A stretch of 64,000 nucleotides of DNA, from assembly GCA_949287365.1 (NCBI GenBank), contig CASEGC010000015.1:62001-126000 (forward strand), written 5' to 3'. Below the pieces are notes generated by a model. That model was not told where the DNA came from and ran no database searches. It saw nothing but the letters and a program-made list of their open reading frames with translations. The position numbers and the translations under genes were made by a program. Shown here piece after piece: positions 26,144 to 35,035 of the stretch (its first letter is position 1; each line of letters begins with the position of its first letter). Source of the stretch: an uncultured Parabacteroides sp. (GTDB lineage Bacteria > Bacteroidota > Bacteroidia > Bacteroidales > Tannerellaceae).

Positions 26144-27163
26144 ATGGGTTTGTTTTCTTTTACGCAAGAAGTAGCCATCGACTTGGGCACCGCCAATACC
26201 ATTATCACGTATAATGACAAGAGGGTGGTTGACGAGCCCTCCGTAATAGCCTTGGACGCTCGAACGGACAAGGTACTGGCCGTGGGAAAGGTCGCCCGTG
26301 AGATGTATGAGAAGACGCATCAGAACATCCGTACCGTACGGCCGCTTCGCGAGGGGGTTATCGCCGATTTCTATGCCGCCGAGCAGATGATTCGCGGCTT
26401 CATCAAGATGGCGAGTAGCCGGAAACGGTGGTTTACGCCCTCTCTTCGCATGGTTATCGGTATCCCGTCAGGCAGTACGGAGGTGGAAATCCGCGCCGTG
26501 CGCGATTCAGCCGAACATGCGGGCGGACGGGATGTGTATATGATTTTCGAGCCAATGGCGGCGGCTATCGGCGTGGGTATCGACGTCTTGGCTCCGGAAG
26601 GAAATATGATCGTGGATATAGGGGGAGGAACGACGGAGATAGCCGTGATTTCCTTGGGTGGTATCGTGTCGAATAAGTCCATCCGAATGGCGGGGGATGA
26701 CTTGACCGCGGATATCGTCGACTATATGCGCCGCCAGCATAACGTGAAGGTAAGCGAGCGAATGGCGGAACGTATCAAGATAAATGTCGGTTCCGCTCTG
26801 ACGGTGTTGGACGACGCTCCGGAAGATTATATTGTGCATGGGCCGAACCAAATGACCGCTTTGCCGATGGAGGTCCCGGTCTCTTATCAAGAGATAGCTC
26901 ATTGCTTGGATAAATCAATCTCGAAAATAGAGGCGGCTATCTTGAGCGCGTTGGAGCAGACACCCCCGGAATTGTATGCGGATATCGTGAAGAACGGTAT
27001 TTATTTGGCCGGTGGCGGCGCTTTATTGCGTGGTTTGGATAAGCGGTTGCGCGAAAAGATGAATATCCAGTTCCATATCGCCGAGGATCCGTTGCATGCC
27101 GTAGCGACGGGAACAGGTATCGCTTTAAAGAATGTCGAGAAGTATAATTTCTTAATCCGATAA
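26144..27163 (+). CDS. mreB: Rod-shape determining actin homologue MreB
   Basis: 339 residues. It forms membrane-bound filaments that direct lateral wall synthesis. The actin-fold marks are DLGTANTIITYNDK (phosphate 1), MIVDIGGGTTEIAVISLGG (phosphate 2) and GIYLAGGGALLRGLD (adenosine). FEPMAAAIGVGID is also conserved. It begins the five-gene set mreB-mreC-mreD-mrdA-rodA, consistent with one elongasome transcript. Two hairpins separate it from mreC. Confidence 0.97.
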   Translation: MGLFSFTQEVAIDLGTANTIITYNDKRVVDEPSVIALDARTDKVLAVGKVAREMYEKTHQNIRTVRPLREGVIADFYAAEQMIRGFIKMASSRKRWFTPSLRMVIGIPSGSTEVEIRAVRDSAEHAGGRDVYMIFEPMAAAIGVGIDVLAPEGNMIVDIGGGTTEIAVISLGGIVSNKSIRMAGDDLTADIVDYMRRQHNVKVSERMAERIKINVGSALTVLDDAPEDYIVHGPNQMTALPMEVPVSYQEIAHCLDKSISKIEAAILSALEQTPPELYADIVKNGIYLAGGGALLRGLDKRLREKMNIQFHIAEDPLHAVATGTGIALKNVEKYNFLIR

Positions 27164-27172
27164 CTATCAGTG

Positions 27173-27214
27173 GTTGGTGACCAACGGTCGCTCATTGGAC
27201 AGTCGTCCAATGAG
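27173..27214 (+). other. Two perfect hairpins in the mreB-mreC spacer
   Basis: GTTGGT-G-ACCAAC (27173-27185) and CTCATTGGAC-AGTC-GTCCAATGAG (27191-27214, 10-bp perfect stem). No T tract follows, so they are more likely RNA processing or stability elements than terminators. Confidence 0.65.
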
Positions 27215-27248
27215 GGCGTGGTCTCCGAGAAAAGCGTTCCAATTCGCT

Positions 27249-28103
27249 ATGCGTAAATTGTTAGAGTTCCTGATTCGGAAAAGACATTGGTTCCTGTTTG
27301 TTCTGCTGGAGGTCGTGTCGTTGGTTTTGGTTTATCGGAATAACGCTTATCAACGGAATATCATGTCCGGTTCGGCGAATGTCGTGGCAGGCTCAATCCT
27401 TTCTTTATCCGGCAATTTCCTTTCTTACTTGAACTTAAGAGAGGTAAACAAGGATTTATTGGAACGTAATGGACAATTGGAGCTTCAGGTGTTGGAGTTA
27501 CGAGATGAGTTGGAAATGTTGACATCGGATACGACAGGCATGAGCGGGTTTGTCGCGGATTCCGTGTCACGGTTTCCTTATTCGTTTATATTGGCTGGAG
27601 TGGTGAACAATAGCGTTACTCGTATGTTCAACTATATCACCGTGAACAAAGGAAAACTGGATGGCGTAAAACCGGATATGGGCGTGATTTGCGAGCGGGG
27701 AGTCGTGGGTATAGTATCGGACGTGTCGGATCATTTTGCCGTGATAATCCCTTTGCTTAACCCTAAGTTGCGATTGAGTTGCAAGGTTTTGGGTAGTGGT
27801 TATTTCGGTTCGTTGAATTGGGATGGACGTGACGCCGAATACGCGAATCTGGAAGAGTTGCCGCGACATGTGCGGTTCGAGAAAGGGGATACGATAGTGA
27901 CAAGTGGCTATTCCGCCGTATTTCCATCGGGTATTATCGTAGGTTCGGTGGCTGATTTCGAGAAGCAACGCGACGATAATTTTTATTCCTTACAGGTGAA
28001 GCTATCCACGGACTTTCAAACGCTGAACAATGTTCTTATCATTGAGAATTTTTATCAGGATGAACGGCTAAATATAGAACAAGAGGCGAAAAGAAATGAT
28101 TAA
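27249..28103 (+). CDS. mreC: Rod-shape determining protein MreC
   Basis: 284 residues from ATG 27249; an upstream in-frame ATG at 27174 would place the hairpin pair inside the gene. A basic cytoplasmic end (MRKLLEFLIRKRHW) and one membrane segment (about 15-32) are followed by a periplasmic coiled coil (about 65-95) and a beta-rich domain with GVVGIVSDVSDHFAVIIPL. MreC scaffolds PBP2 and RodA. Its stop overlaps the start of mreD by 8 bp. Confidence 0.93.
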   Translation: MRKLLEFLIRKRHWFLFVLLEVVSLVLVYRNNAYQRNIMSGSANVVAGSILSLSGNFLSYLNLREVNKDLLERNGQLELQVLELRDELEMLTSDTTGMSGFVADSVSRFPYSFILAGVVNNSVTRMFNYITVNKGKLDGVKPDMGVICERGVVGIVSDVSDHFAVIIPLLNPKLRLSCKVLGSGYFGSLNWDGRDAEYANLEELPRHVRFEKGDTIVTSGYSAVFPSGIIVGSVADFEKQRDDNFYSLQVKLSTDFQTLNNVLIIENFYQDERLNIEQEAKRND

Positions 28104-28617
28104 TGGTCTACTACGAGGATTAATTTATTTTGTGTTGTTTGTCTTGATTCAAGTCTTGGTCCTGAACAACATCCATTTTTTGCGGATCGCTACTCCGTTC
28201 CTCTATGTGTATTTTATCTTGAAAATGCCGGTGGACGATTCCCGTACGCGAGTCGTTTTTTTCTCTTTTCTCATAGGCCTTGTCATTGATTGGTTTAGTA
28301 ATACGTCGGGCATGCATGCGGCCGCTTGCACGTTCGCGGGTTTTTGCCGTTCTCCTTTGATAGGCGTGTTAGTGAAAAAGGAGTTGCAAGAAGGTGTCTA
28401 TCCTTCTTATAGATCGTTTGGTGTCGGTTGTTTTTTCCGGTACGTCTTATTTTTTGTGCTGATACATCATACGGCTCTTTTCTTGATTGAGTCGCTGACT
28501 TTATTTGACTTGTTGTTCTTGATTATCCGTATTTTCTCGAGTGTAGCGATGACAACATTATTGATTTGTACGGTAGAGGCGTTTAACATAGAGTCTCAGA
28601 AAAGTGGAGGAGAATAA
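28096..28617 (+). CDS. mreD: Rod-shape determining membrane protein MreD
   Basis: 173 residues with about five hydrophobic segments and the conserved inner piece LIGLVIDWFSNTSGMHAAAC. The identification rests on topology, length and position between mreC and mrdA. It overlaps mreC by 8 bp and the GTG start of mrdA by 14 bp, so the three are translationally coupled. Confidence 0.9.
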   Translation: MINGLLRGLIYFVLFVLIQVLVLNNIHFLRIATPFLYVYFILKMPVDDSRTRVVFFSFLIGLVIDWFSNTSGMHAAACTFAGFCRSPLIGVLVKKELQEGVYPSYRSFGVGCFFRYVLFFVLIHHTALFLIESLTLFDLLFLIIRIFSSVAMTTLLICTVEAFNIESQKSGGE

Positions 28618-30475
28618 GTCCAATTATAAGTTTGAGAACCGGCGTTATATTTTGGGTGGAGCGGTGGTCGTGGTGGTCATTATATTCATCGTCCGCCTAT
28701 TCGTCTTGCAAATCCTGAATAATGATTATAAGGCGTGGGCCGATAGTAACGCATTCCTTAAGAAGACATTATATCCTTCTCGGGGGATGATATTCGATCG
28801 TAACGATAAATTATTGGTCTATAACCAACCTGCTTATGACGTGATGCTGATTATGCGGGAGGTCCAGCCTTTCGACACGTTGGATTTTTGTAATACGTTA
28901 GGGATAACGAAGGAGCGGTTCATTGAGCGTATCGCAGAGATTAAGGATAGACGCTTGAATCCGGGTTATTCGTCTTATGTCCCTCAAGTATTCATGAACC
29001 AGCTTTCCGCGCGGGAATATGGCGTTTTGCAGGAAAAGTTGTATAAGTTTCCCGGTTTCTATATACAGAATCGTACGATTCGCCAATATGAATATCCCAA
29101 TGCAGCGCTTGTGTTAGGCAATATTGGCGAAGTGAACCGGAAAGATATGGAACAGGATTCCTACTATACGCAAGGTGATTATTCCGGAAGGACTGGAGTC
29201 GAACAATCTTATGAGAAATATCTGCGTGGAATAAAGGGTGTGGAAATCTTGTTACGTGACGCGCATGGCCGAATCAAGGGACGTTATGAGGAAGGGAAGC
29301 ATGACGTGCAACCGGAGTCAGGCAAGAACCTGAAGCTCTCTTTGGATATGGATTTGCAAGCTTATGGCGAACGTTTGATGCGGAACAAGTTGGGTGGGAT
29401 TGTCATGATTGAGCCGGAAAGTGGAGAGATTCTTTGCATGGTGTCCGCTCCGACTTATGATCCCAGCATATTGATAGGTCGCCAACGAGGGAAAAATTAT
29501 GCGGCTCTTCAAAAAGATCCTTTGCGTCCGTTGTTTAATCGGGCGTTGATGGCGCAATATCCTCCCGGATCGACGTTCAAGCCGACGCAAGGACTGATTT
29601 TCCTGCAAGAGGGAGTGATTACGCCGGAAACGAAATATCCATGCGCGCACGGATATACTTTTCGAGGCGGTAAACCCGCTTGTCATGGACATCCTTCTCC
29701 TTTGGATTTAGAGGGTGCGCTGGCCACTTCCTGTAATTCTTTTTTTCCATGGGGATTGCATGATATGATTGATGATAGAAGACGGTATCCAACGGTGCAA
29801 GAGGCATTTGATGTATGGAAAAATTATATGGTTTCCATGGGATATGGATATAAATTGGGGATTGATTTGCCGGGAGAGAAAAGAGGATTTATCCCCAACA
29901 GCAAGTTCTATGACAAGATTTATCGGGGACGCTGGAATTCCAGTACGGTAATCTCTATCGCTATCGGACAAGGAGAGATATTGGCGACTCCGTTACAAAT
30001 CTGTAATTTGGCGGCTACAGTGGCGAACCGGGGTTATTTTATCGTTCCGCATGTGGTGAAGGAGATTCAAGACTTTTCGTTGGATACGCTATATACGAAG
30101 AGACGTTATACTATGGTGGATTCGCGTTACTATGATTATGTAGCGAAAGGTATGCGGGGCGCGGTTACGGGAACCGCCTATGGAGGTACTTGCCGAGGTG
30201 CCGCTTTACCGGATATTGAGGTGTGTGGGAAGACCGGTACGGCTGAGAATCCGCATGGCAAGGATCATTCCATTTTCATGGGGTTCGCTCCTTATCAAAA
30301 GCCGAAAGTGGCGATCGCCGTTTTCGTGGAGAATGCCGGATTTGGAGCCACTTATGCGGTTCCGATAGGCAAATTGATGTTGGAGAAGTATTTGAAAGGC
30401 GAGATCTCGGAAATGAGCAAGCCTACGGAAGAATATATCATGAACGCTGTAATATTACCGAATGGCACGTTATAG
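28604..30475 (+). CDS. mrdA: Penicillin-binding protein 2 (elongasome transpeptidase)
   Basis: 623 residues with a GTG start inside the end of mreD. One membrane anchor (about 15-33), then a pedestal domain, then the transpeptidase: SxxK is Ser323-Thr-Phe-Lys326 (PPGSTFKPTQG), SxN is Ser376-Cys-Asn378, and KTG is Lys543-Thr-Gly545. It cross-links peptidoglycan during side-wall growth with RodA. The stop overlaps the rodA start by 14 bp. Confidence 0.95.
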   Translation: MEENKSNYKFENRRYILGGAVVVVVIIFIVRLFVLQILNNDYKAWADSNAFLKKTLYPSRGMIFDRNDKLLVYNQPAYDVMLIMREVQPFDTLDFCNTLGITKERFIERIAEIKDRRLNPGYSSYVPQVFMNQLSAREYGVLQEKLYKFPGFYIQNRTIRQYEYPNAALVLGNIGEVNRKDMEQDSYYTQGDYSGRTGVEQSYEKYLRGIKGVEILLRDAHGRIKGRYEEGKHDVQPESGKNLKLSLDMDLQAYGERLMRNKLGGIVMIEPESGEILCMVSAPTYDPSILIGRQRGKNYAALQKDPLRPLFNRALMAQYPPGSTFKPTQGLIFLQEGVITPETKYPCAHGYTFRGGKPACHGHPSPLDLEGALATSCNSFFPWGLHDMIDDRRRYPTVQEAFDVWKNYMVSMGYGYKLGIDLPGEKRGFIPNSKFYDKIYRGRWNSSTVISIAIGQGEILATPLQICNLAATVANRGYFIVPHVVKEIQDFSLDTLYTKRRYTMVDSRYYDYVAKGMRGAVTGTAYGGTCRGAALPDIEVCGKTGTAENPHGKDHSIFMGFAPYQKPKVAIAVFVENAGFGATYAVPIGKLMLEKYLKGEISEMSKPTEEYIMNAVILPNGTL

Positions 30476-31910
30476 GAAAACGGAAATATGGAAGTCAGTT
30501 GATTGGATTACCATTATGTTGTATTTCATCATGGTGATCGCAGGCTGGTTCAGTATCTGTGGAGCGAGCTATGAGTTTGACAACGTGGGACTGTTTGATC
30601 CGTCAGGCCGCCCGGGCATGCAAATGATTTGGATTGGAAGCTCTTTTGTTCTTATCTTTATCTTGCTGATGTTGGAAAATGATTTCTTTGAGATTTTCGC
30701 CTATTTGATTTACGCTACCGTGATCGTTTTGCTGATCGCGACTATTTTCTTGGCTCCCAACATTAAGGGATCGCATTCTTGGCTCGTGTTGGGGCCTGTT
30801 CGTTTGCAACCCGCCGAGTTGGCGAAATTCGCGACCGCGTTGGCTTTGGCGAAATTCATGAACGGCTATGGTTTCCGGTTGACAACGTTTAAGAATTTCT
30901 CGATCGCCCTATTGTTGATAATTTTACCTATGGTCTGTATCCTGTTGCAGAGGGAAACAGGTTCCGCTTTGGTTTATCTGGCTTTTTTCCTTGTCTTGTA
31001 TCGGGAAGGGATGACCGGTTATGTCTTGCTGACAGGTATTTGCGCGGTGGCCTTCTTCGTGATAAGCATGAAATATTCCAGTGTTCTGGTAGGAATCACG
31101 CCTTTGGGTGAATTGATAGTTTCTTGCCTTATTTTACTGACTGTTTCGGGGCTTGTCGTGACCGCTCGTAAGGACTTCAAGACGGTAAAAATCATGTTGG
31201 CGGCTATCGCGACTACTTTTTCGTTCGCCTATCTCATCTCTTTATTTACGCCCGTGAATTTCGCCTGGGTATCTATTGGCTTGTTGGGTGCCGCTATTCT
31301 TTATTTACTTTATCTCTCTTACCGGAGTTGGGTGTGGCATTACACGTTGATCGCTTTGTTCGCGTTAGGTTCGGTAGCCTTCATGTTCTCGGTAGATTAT
31401 ATGTTCAACGATATATTGGAGCCGCATCAGCAAGTCCGTATCAGGGTCTCTTTGGGATTGGAGGACGATCCGAGTGGCGCCGGCTATAACGTCAATCAGT
31501 CTAAGATCGCTATCGGCTCCGGAGGTTTGACCGGTAAAGGTTTTCTGAATGGTACGCAAACCAAGTTGAAGTATGTGCCGGAGCAAGATACGGACTTTAT
31601 CTTTTGTACGGTCGGAGAGGAACAGGGATTCGTGGGCACTTCTGCGGTGTTGCTCGTGTTTTGCTTTTTTATCCTCCGTCTGATCGTGCTGGCGGAACGG
31701 CAGGACAATGCGTTCGGAAGAGTCTATGGTTATAGTGTCGCTTCCATTTTCTTTTTCCATTTGGTGATAAACGTGGGCATGGTGACAGGTTTGACTCCCG
31801 TCATCGGGATTCCGTTGCCATTTTTCAGTTATGGCGGCTCCTCGCTTTGGGGATTTACGATTCTTTTGTTTATCTTCCTTCGTCTGGACGCTTCCCGGAA
31901 AGAGCGTTGA
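30462..31910 (+). CDS. rodA: SEDS glycosyltransferase RodA
   Basis: 482 residues, longer than the about 370 of E. coli RodA because of extra membrane segments in the middle (about 215-300), as is common in Bacteroidota. It polymerises lipid II during elongation. SEDS marks are GSHSWLVLGPVRLQPAELAKF, the PEQDTDFIFCTVGEEQGF loop with the catalytic Asp, and GIPLPFFSYGGSSL near the end. Its 3' end overlaps that of the convergent gldH gene by 41 bp. Confidence 0.94.
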   Translation: MARYRKTEIWKSVDWITIMLYFIMVIAGWFSICGASYEFDNVGLFDPSGRPGMQMIWIGSSFVLIFILLMLENDFFEIFAYLIYATVIVLLIATIFLAPNIKGSHSWLVLGPVRLQPAELAKFATALALAKFMNGYGFRLTTFKNFSIALLLIILPMVCILLQRETGSALVYLAFFLVLYREGMTGYVLLTGICAVAFFVISMKYSSVLVGITPLGELIVSCLILLTVSGLVVTARKDFKTVKIMLAAIATTFSFAYLISLFTPVNFAWVSIGLLGAAILYLLYLSYRSWVWHYTLIALFALGSVAFMFSVDYMFNDILEPHQQVRIRVSLGLEDDPSGAGYNVNQSKIAIGSGGLTGKGFLNGTQTKLKYVPEQDTDFIFCTVGEEQGFVGTSAVLLVFCFFILRLIVLAERQDNAFGRVYGYSVASIFFFHLVINVGMVTGLTPVIGIPLPFFSYGGSSLWGFTILLFIFLRLDASRKER

Positions 31911-32430
31911 CAGGTGGGGACGGCGACACTCGCAATCCGATTTCCTGAATGCCTCGCAGATTCTCCTCGCGCATGCCTTGACGAAAGCTGAACGTATATT
32001 GCCCTTCTATCGGGAACGTATGGCCGGTCCGAATCGGGAAACTGGATTGGAAAAGGGAAATCCCATGTCCGTACCATTTGCCGAAATCGTCCGCCAACAC
32101 GCATTCCAAGGTATCTTTTATTAACGGGCCAAAAGGACGTTCCTCGCTACAGAACACCCATAAATTTTGGAATGGATACCTATTATTGTTCCTGATTTCC
32201 AACGTGACATCGTATGGGATGGAAGCGTCCTCTATTTGGAAAGTGAAATAATACGTTTTCCCTTTCTCCCAAGATGTGTTCTGGATGACCTGATACTGTT
32301 CGTATACGGCTTGATTATCACATGAGAAACCGCAAATGCCGAGACAAAAAGCGACGAAAACCTTAAGCGCCAGCCTCAGGCTTTGCCTCCGGTTTGTTCT
32401 CAGGTTTCGTGGATTGCTGAGGGCTGCCAT
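31870..32430 (-). CDS. gldH: GldH-type lipoprotein
   Basis: 186 residues from ATG 32430 (MAALSNPRN); a start at 32448 is also possible. Either lies within the end of ricT, overlapping by about 70 bp. The lipobox is ICGFSC, so the mature protein is lipid-anchored. The body (QYQVIQNTSWEKGKTYYF, YDVTLEIRNNNRYPFQNLW, LADDFGKWYGHG) matches GldH, named for gliding in Flavobacterium but kept in non-gliding Bacteroidales, where its role is unclear. Its last 41 bp overlap rodA on the other strand. Confidence 0.85.
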   Translation of the reverse strand: MAALSNPRNLRTNRRQSLRLALKVFVAFCLGICGFSCDNQAVYEQYQVIQNTSWEKGKTYYFTFQIEDASIPYDVTLEIRNNNRYPFQNLWVFCSEERPFGPLIKDTLECVLADDFGKWYGHGISLFQSSFPIRTGHTFPIEGQYTFSFRQGMREENLRGIQEIGLRVSPSPPVNALSGKRPDEGR

Positions 32431-33766
32431 TGTTAGGTTGTTTGTCATTGTTCGCGTTTGTTTTCGCTTTTTGCTTCGGACGATTAGGACGGTTGTTCTC
32501 CTTGCCGCTCTCTTTCTCCCGATTCCCTTTTCTGTTCCCATTGTTCCGGCGGCGATTCGTTTCCCCGCCTCCGTTATTCTCGTTGCCGTTTCCTTTATTC
32601 TCGATTGATGCCGACGCCTCGCCGCTTACGCTATTGTTTCCACCGTTTTTGCTCTCGTCCTTGTCGCTGTTATTTTTATTGCCGGAACGTTTTTTCTTTT
32701 TCTTCTTGACCGAGTCAAAACGTGTCACACTCTCTTGCCCAAGGATGTCTTGCGTTTCCCGTTTGGACGATTGGGGCTTGTCTGTCTCCAAAGAGACGGG
32801 TTTGACTCCTTTTTTGTTCATGTTGATAATCTCGAACGCCCGGCTCGCCGGAATCGTGACGAGATTGGCGGCTATCGACTTGTCGGTCGAATAGGTGATC
32901 TCGCGCTTGAAAATGTCCGTCTTGAAATGATAATAGGAACTGTCTTTCGTCTCTAACACGATTTCTTTCGAAGGAAGGCGTTTTTGCGCCTCGACATAGG
33001 TGTCCACCTCATAATTGATACAGCATTTCAGCTTCGCGCATTGCCCCGCCAATTTTTGAGGATTCATGGAAATGTCCTGATAACGGGCGGCTCCCGTGGC
33101 GACCGAGACGAAATTGGTCATCCAGCTGGAACAGCAAAGCTCCCTTCCGCACGGTCCGATACCACCGATTCGTCCGGCCTCTTGCCGGGCGCCGATTTGC
33201 TTCATCTCGATGCGCACGCGAAATGCCTCGGCCAATACCTTGATGAGTTGACGAAAGTCTACACGCTCGTCCGCGATATAATAAAAAATGGCTTTATTCC
33301 CGTCTCCTTGGTACTCCACGTCCCCGATTTTCATGTTCAGTCCCAAGCTCGCCGCTATTTGGCGTGAACGTATCATGGTCGAATGCTCCTTGGCCTTGGC
33401 CTCCTCGTATTTCTCTATGTCGGTCGGGCGCGCTATCCGATAGATTCGTTTAGGCTCGGCCTCGGTGCGGACATTGTTCTTCTTCATTTGGAGAAGAACC
33501 AGTTTCCCGGTCAAGGAAACCGTCCCGATGTCGTGCCCCGGGCTCGCTTCCACCGCCACCATATCGCCTTTGGACAAAGGGATTTTCGAGCTGTTCAGGT
33601 AATACCCTTTACGTGTGTTCTTGAATTGTACCTCTACGAAATCGGTCGCCTCTTCCGCTTCGGGAATGTCGCACAACCAATCGTAGGTGTTCAATTTGTT
33701 GTCTTGTCTTCTGCTGCAGCCTTTACAGCTCATGTGGCTGTTGCTTTTATCGAGTGTGAAATCCAT
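32363..33766 (-). CDS. PSP1-domain protein, RicT/YaaT-like
   Basis: 467 residues. The PSP1 domain (about 25-290) includes GRIGGIGPCGRELCCSSW and LAGQCAKLKCCINYEVDTY, two cysteine groups that in RicT-type proteins help hold Fe-S clusters. An N-terminal MSCKGCSRR adds two more cysteines. From about 345 the chain is low-complexity, rich in Lys, Asn and Gly, ending in repeated KPEA. In Bacillus RicT works with RicA/RicF in RNA processing; the role here is not established. It lies upstream of gldH on the same strand. Confidence 0.88.
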   Translation of the reverse strand: MDFTLDKSNSHMSCKGCSRRQDNKLNTYDWLCDIPEAEEATDFVEVQFKNTRKGYYLNSSKIPLSKGDMVAVEASPGHDIGTVSLTGKLVLLQMKKNNVRTEAEPKRIYRIARPTDIEKYEEAKAKEHSTMIRSRQIAASLGLNMKIGDVEYQGDGNKAIFYYIADERVDFRQLIKVLAEAFRVRIEMKQIGARQEAGRIGGIGPCGRELCCSSWMTNFVSVATGAARYQDISMNPQKLAGQCAKLKCCINYEVDTYVEAQKRLPSKEIVLETKDSSYYHFKTDIFKREITYSTDKSIAANLVTIPASRAFEIINMNKKGVKPVSLETDKPQSSKRETQDILGQESVTRFDSVKKKKKKRSGNKNNSDKDESKNGGNNSVSGEASASIENKGNGNENNGGGETNRRRNNGNRKGNREKESGKENNRPNRPKQKAKTNANNDKQPNNGSPQQSTKPENKPEAKPEAGA

Positions 33767-33869
33767 TTTTCTTGCTTATTTGATGAGAAAGGCCAATTAA
33801 TCAAGCCTTTTCGCGAAAATAGTGATTTATTCTTGAATTACTAAGCCTTTGGAGCAAAACCGATGGAAT

Positions 33870-34634
33870 CTATTCGATTATTCCTTTCCGCAGGAGTGCG
33901 TCTTTCACCGCTTTCGCACTGAAGAAGGGGTTGGTGAGCACCTCCTTGCGGAGTCGCTTCTCGATATGATGTTCGCAATAGGCCATCGAGCCTTGCGTAA
34001 ACAGGATGACATCCGCTTGTCCGGCGGAGGCCTTTATCCGCTCCGCGATGAGCGATTTGAGCCGGTTGGCTTCCATGCCGAATCCGCCTTCCACCAGCAC
34101 TTCCTTGATGTCGACACGTTTGTTCATTTCTCTTGCGATGCGTAGTAAGGTGTCGCGTGTAGGTGAGAGTGACATGGGAAACGTGGAGACGATCGCGATG
34201 ACACCTCCTCGCCTGACGGCTTCCCTGCACATCTCCTCGTTTACCATGATGATGGGAATCCCCGTGTATCGAGCGATATCTCGAGCGTTATACGCGATAT
34301 CCTCCACGGTGGAACAGATGCTCAGTATAACGTCCGCTCCGTCTTCCACCGCGCGCATATAAGTCCCTATCACTTTTGCGGCGGACCGGGCGGTAACATA
34401 GCCCGTTCGCTTGATTTCCTCGAAAGCTTCCGGAACCTCATAGACCAACAGTCTCGTCTCTTCTCCCACTTGTCCTTTGATTTCCCGGACGACATCTTCC
34501 TTTAGTTCCGGCGTTGTCACGGTGTAGACCAAAGCCACCGTCGCCGGATTTTCGGCACAGAGATTCTCCGAAGCGAGCGCCCAACTTATCGCCGCGAGGA
34601 TGAGGAATAACCTGAAAGAAACCAACCTGTCCAT
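33870..34634 (-). CDS. Exported Asp/Glu-racemase-superfamily protein
   Basis: 254 residues from ATG 34634. The longer start at 34667 is excluded because it falls on the -7 box. A signal peptide (1-27, LILAAISWALASENLCAEN) is followed by a racemase-like fold with paired cysteines in SICSTVEDIA and SMAYCEH at the positions used by Asp/Glu racemases, and VIAIVSTFPMSLSPT. Such enzymes are normally cytosolic, so export is unusual. Amino-acid racemase and hydantoin or maleate isomerase are the alternatives. It is a single-gene unit. Confidence 0.7.
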   Translation of the reverse strand: MDRLVSFRLFLILAAISWALASENLCAENPATVALVYTVTTPELKEDVVREIKGQVGEETRLLVYEVPEAFEEIKRTGYVTARSAAKVIGTYMRAVEDGADVILSICSTVEDIAYNARDIARYTGIPIIMVNEEMCREAVRRGGVIAIVSTFPMSLSPTRDTLLRIAREMNKRVDIKEVLVEGGFGMEANRLKSLIAERIKASAGQADVILFTQGSMAYCEHHIEKRLRKEVLTNPFFSAKAVKDALLRKGIIE

Positions 34635-34664
34635 GTCGTATCCACTTTTGATGTTGTCAGGAGA

Positions 34665-34672
34665 CAAAGATA
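34665..34672 (-). promoter_or_regulatory. -7 box of the racemase-like gene
   Basis: Minus strand TATCTTTG, 30 bp ahead of ATG 34634 and about 80 bp from repeat copy 5. Confidence 0.65.
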
Positions 34673-34750
34673 ATGATTATCGAGGGAAATCGCCAAGCTC
34701 CGGGGATTTTCTTGGATTCGTGCGAGAAAAAGTTCTTTTCCTCTTGAGAA

Positions 34751-34844
34751 AAAGTCTATCTTTAGCCTAAAGATACATATCGCAAGCCTAAAGATACATA
34801 TCTTCAACCTAAAGATATATATCTTCAGTCTAAAGATAGACTTT
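34751..34844. repeat. 21-bp palindrome array, copy 5 (four units)
   Basis: Units start at 34758, 34779, 34800 and 34821. The ends AAAGTCTATC and GATAGACTTT are inverted. Unit 2 carries the ATCGCAAG variant also seen in copies 2 and 6. To its right, up to 34960, are two small hairpins (CACGGAT/ATCCGTG at 34901-34917 and TCCGAG/CTCGGA at 34925-34940) and no gene. Confidence 0.95.
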
Positions 34845-34962
34845 CTATCGCATGGAAACGACTCTTCCCATTAGGCGTAAAAAGGAATATCTCCGGTGAA
34901 CACGGATTTGATCCGTGAATGCCGTCCGAGTTTCCTCGGATTCGTTTTCGGGGTGTTTGGAA

Positions 34963-35008
34963 TAAAAAAAGTCCGCGATAATAGGCTCAACCTATCTCGC
35001 GGGCTTCA
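34963..35008 (-). terminator. Terminator of the serine palmitoyltransferase gene
   Basis: On the minus strand AGCCCGCGAGATAGG pairs imperfectly with CCTATTATCGCGGACT, followed by T7. Confidence 0.8.
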
Positions 35009-35035
35009 CAATATGAAGAGTATTTTATTTTCCTG

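Noticed and set aside
34586..34807. Minus-strand frame with IFRL-type repeats running through repeat copy 5, and the similar one at 54203-54409 (copy 7)
   Set aside because: Same artefact of the 21-bp array; the parts outside the array share no sequence between the two frames.
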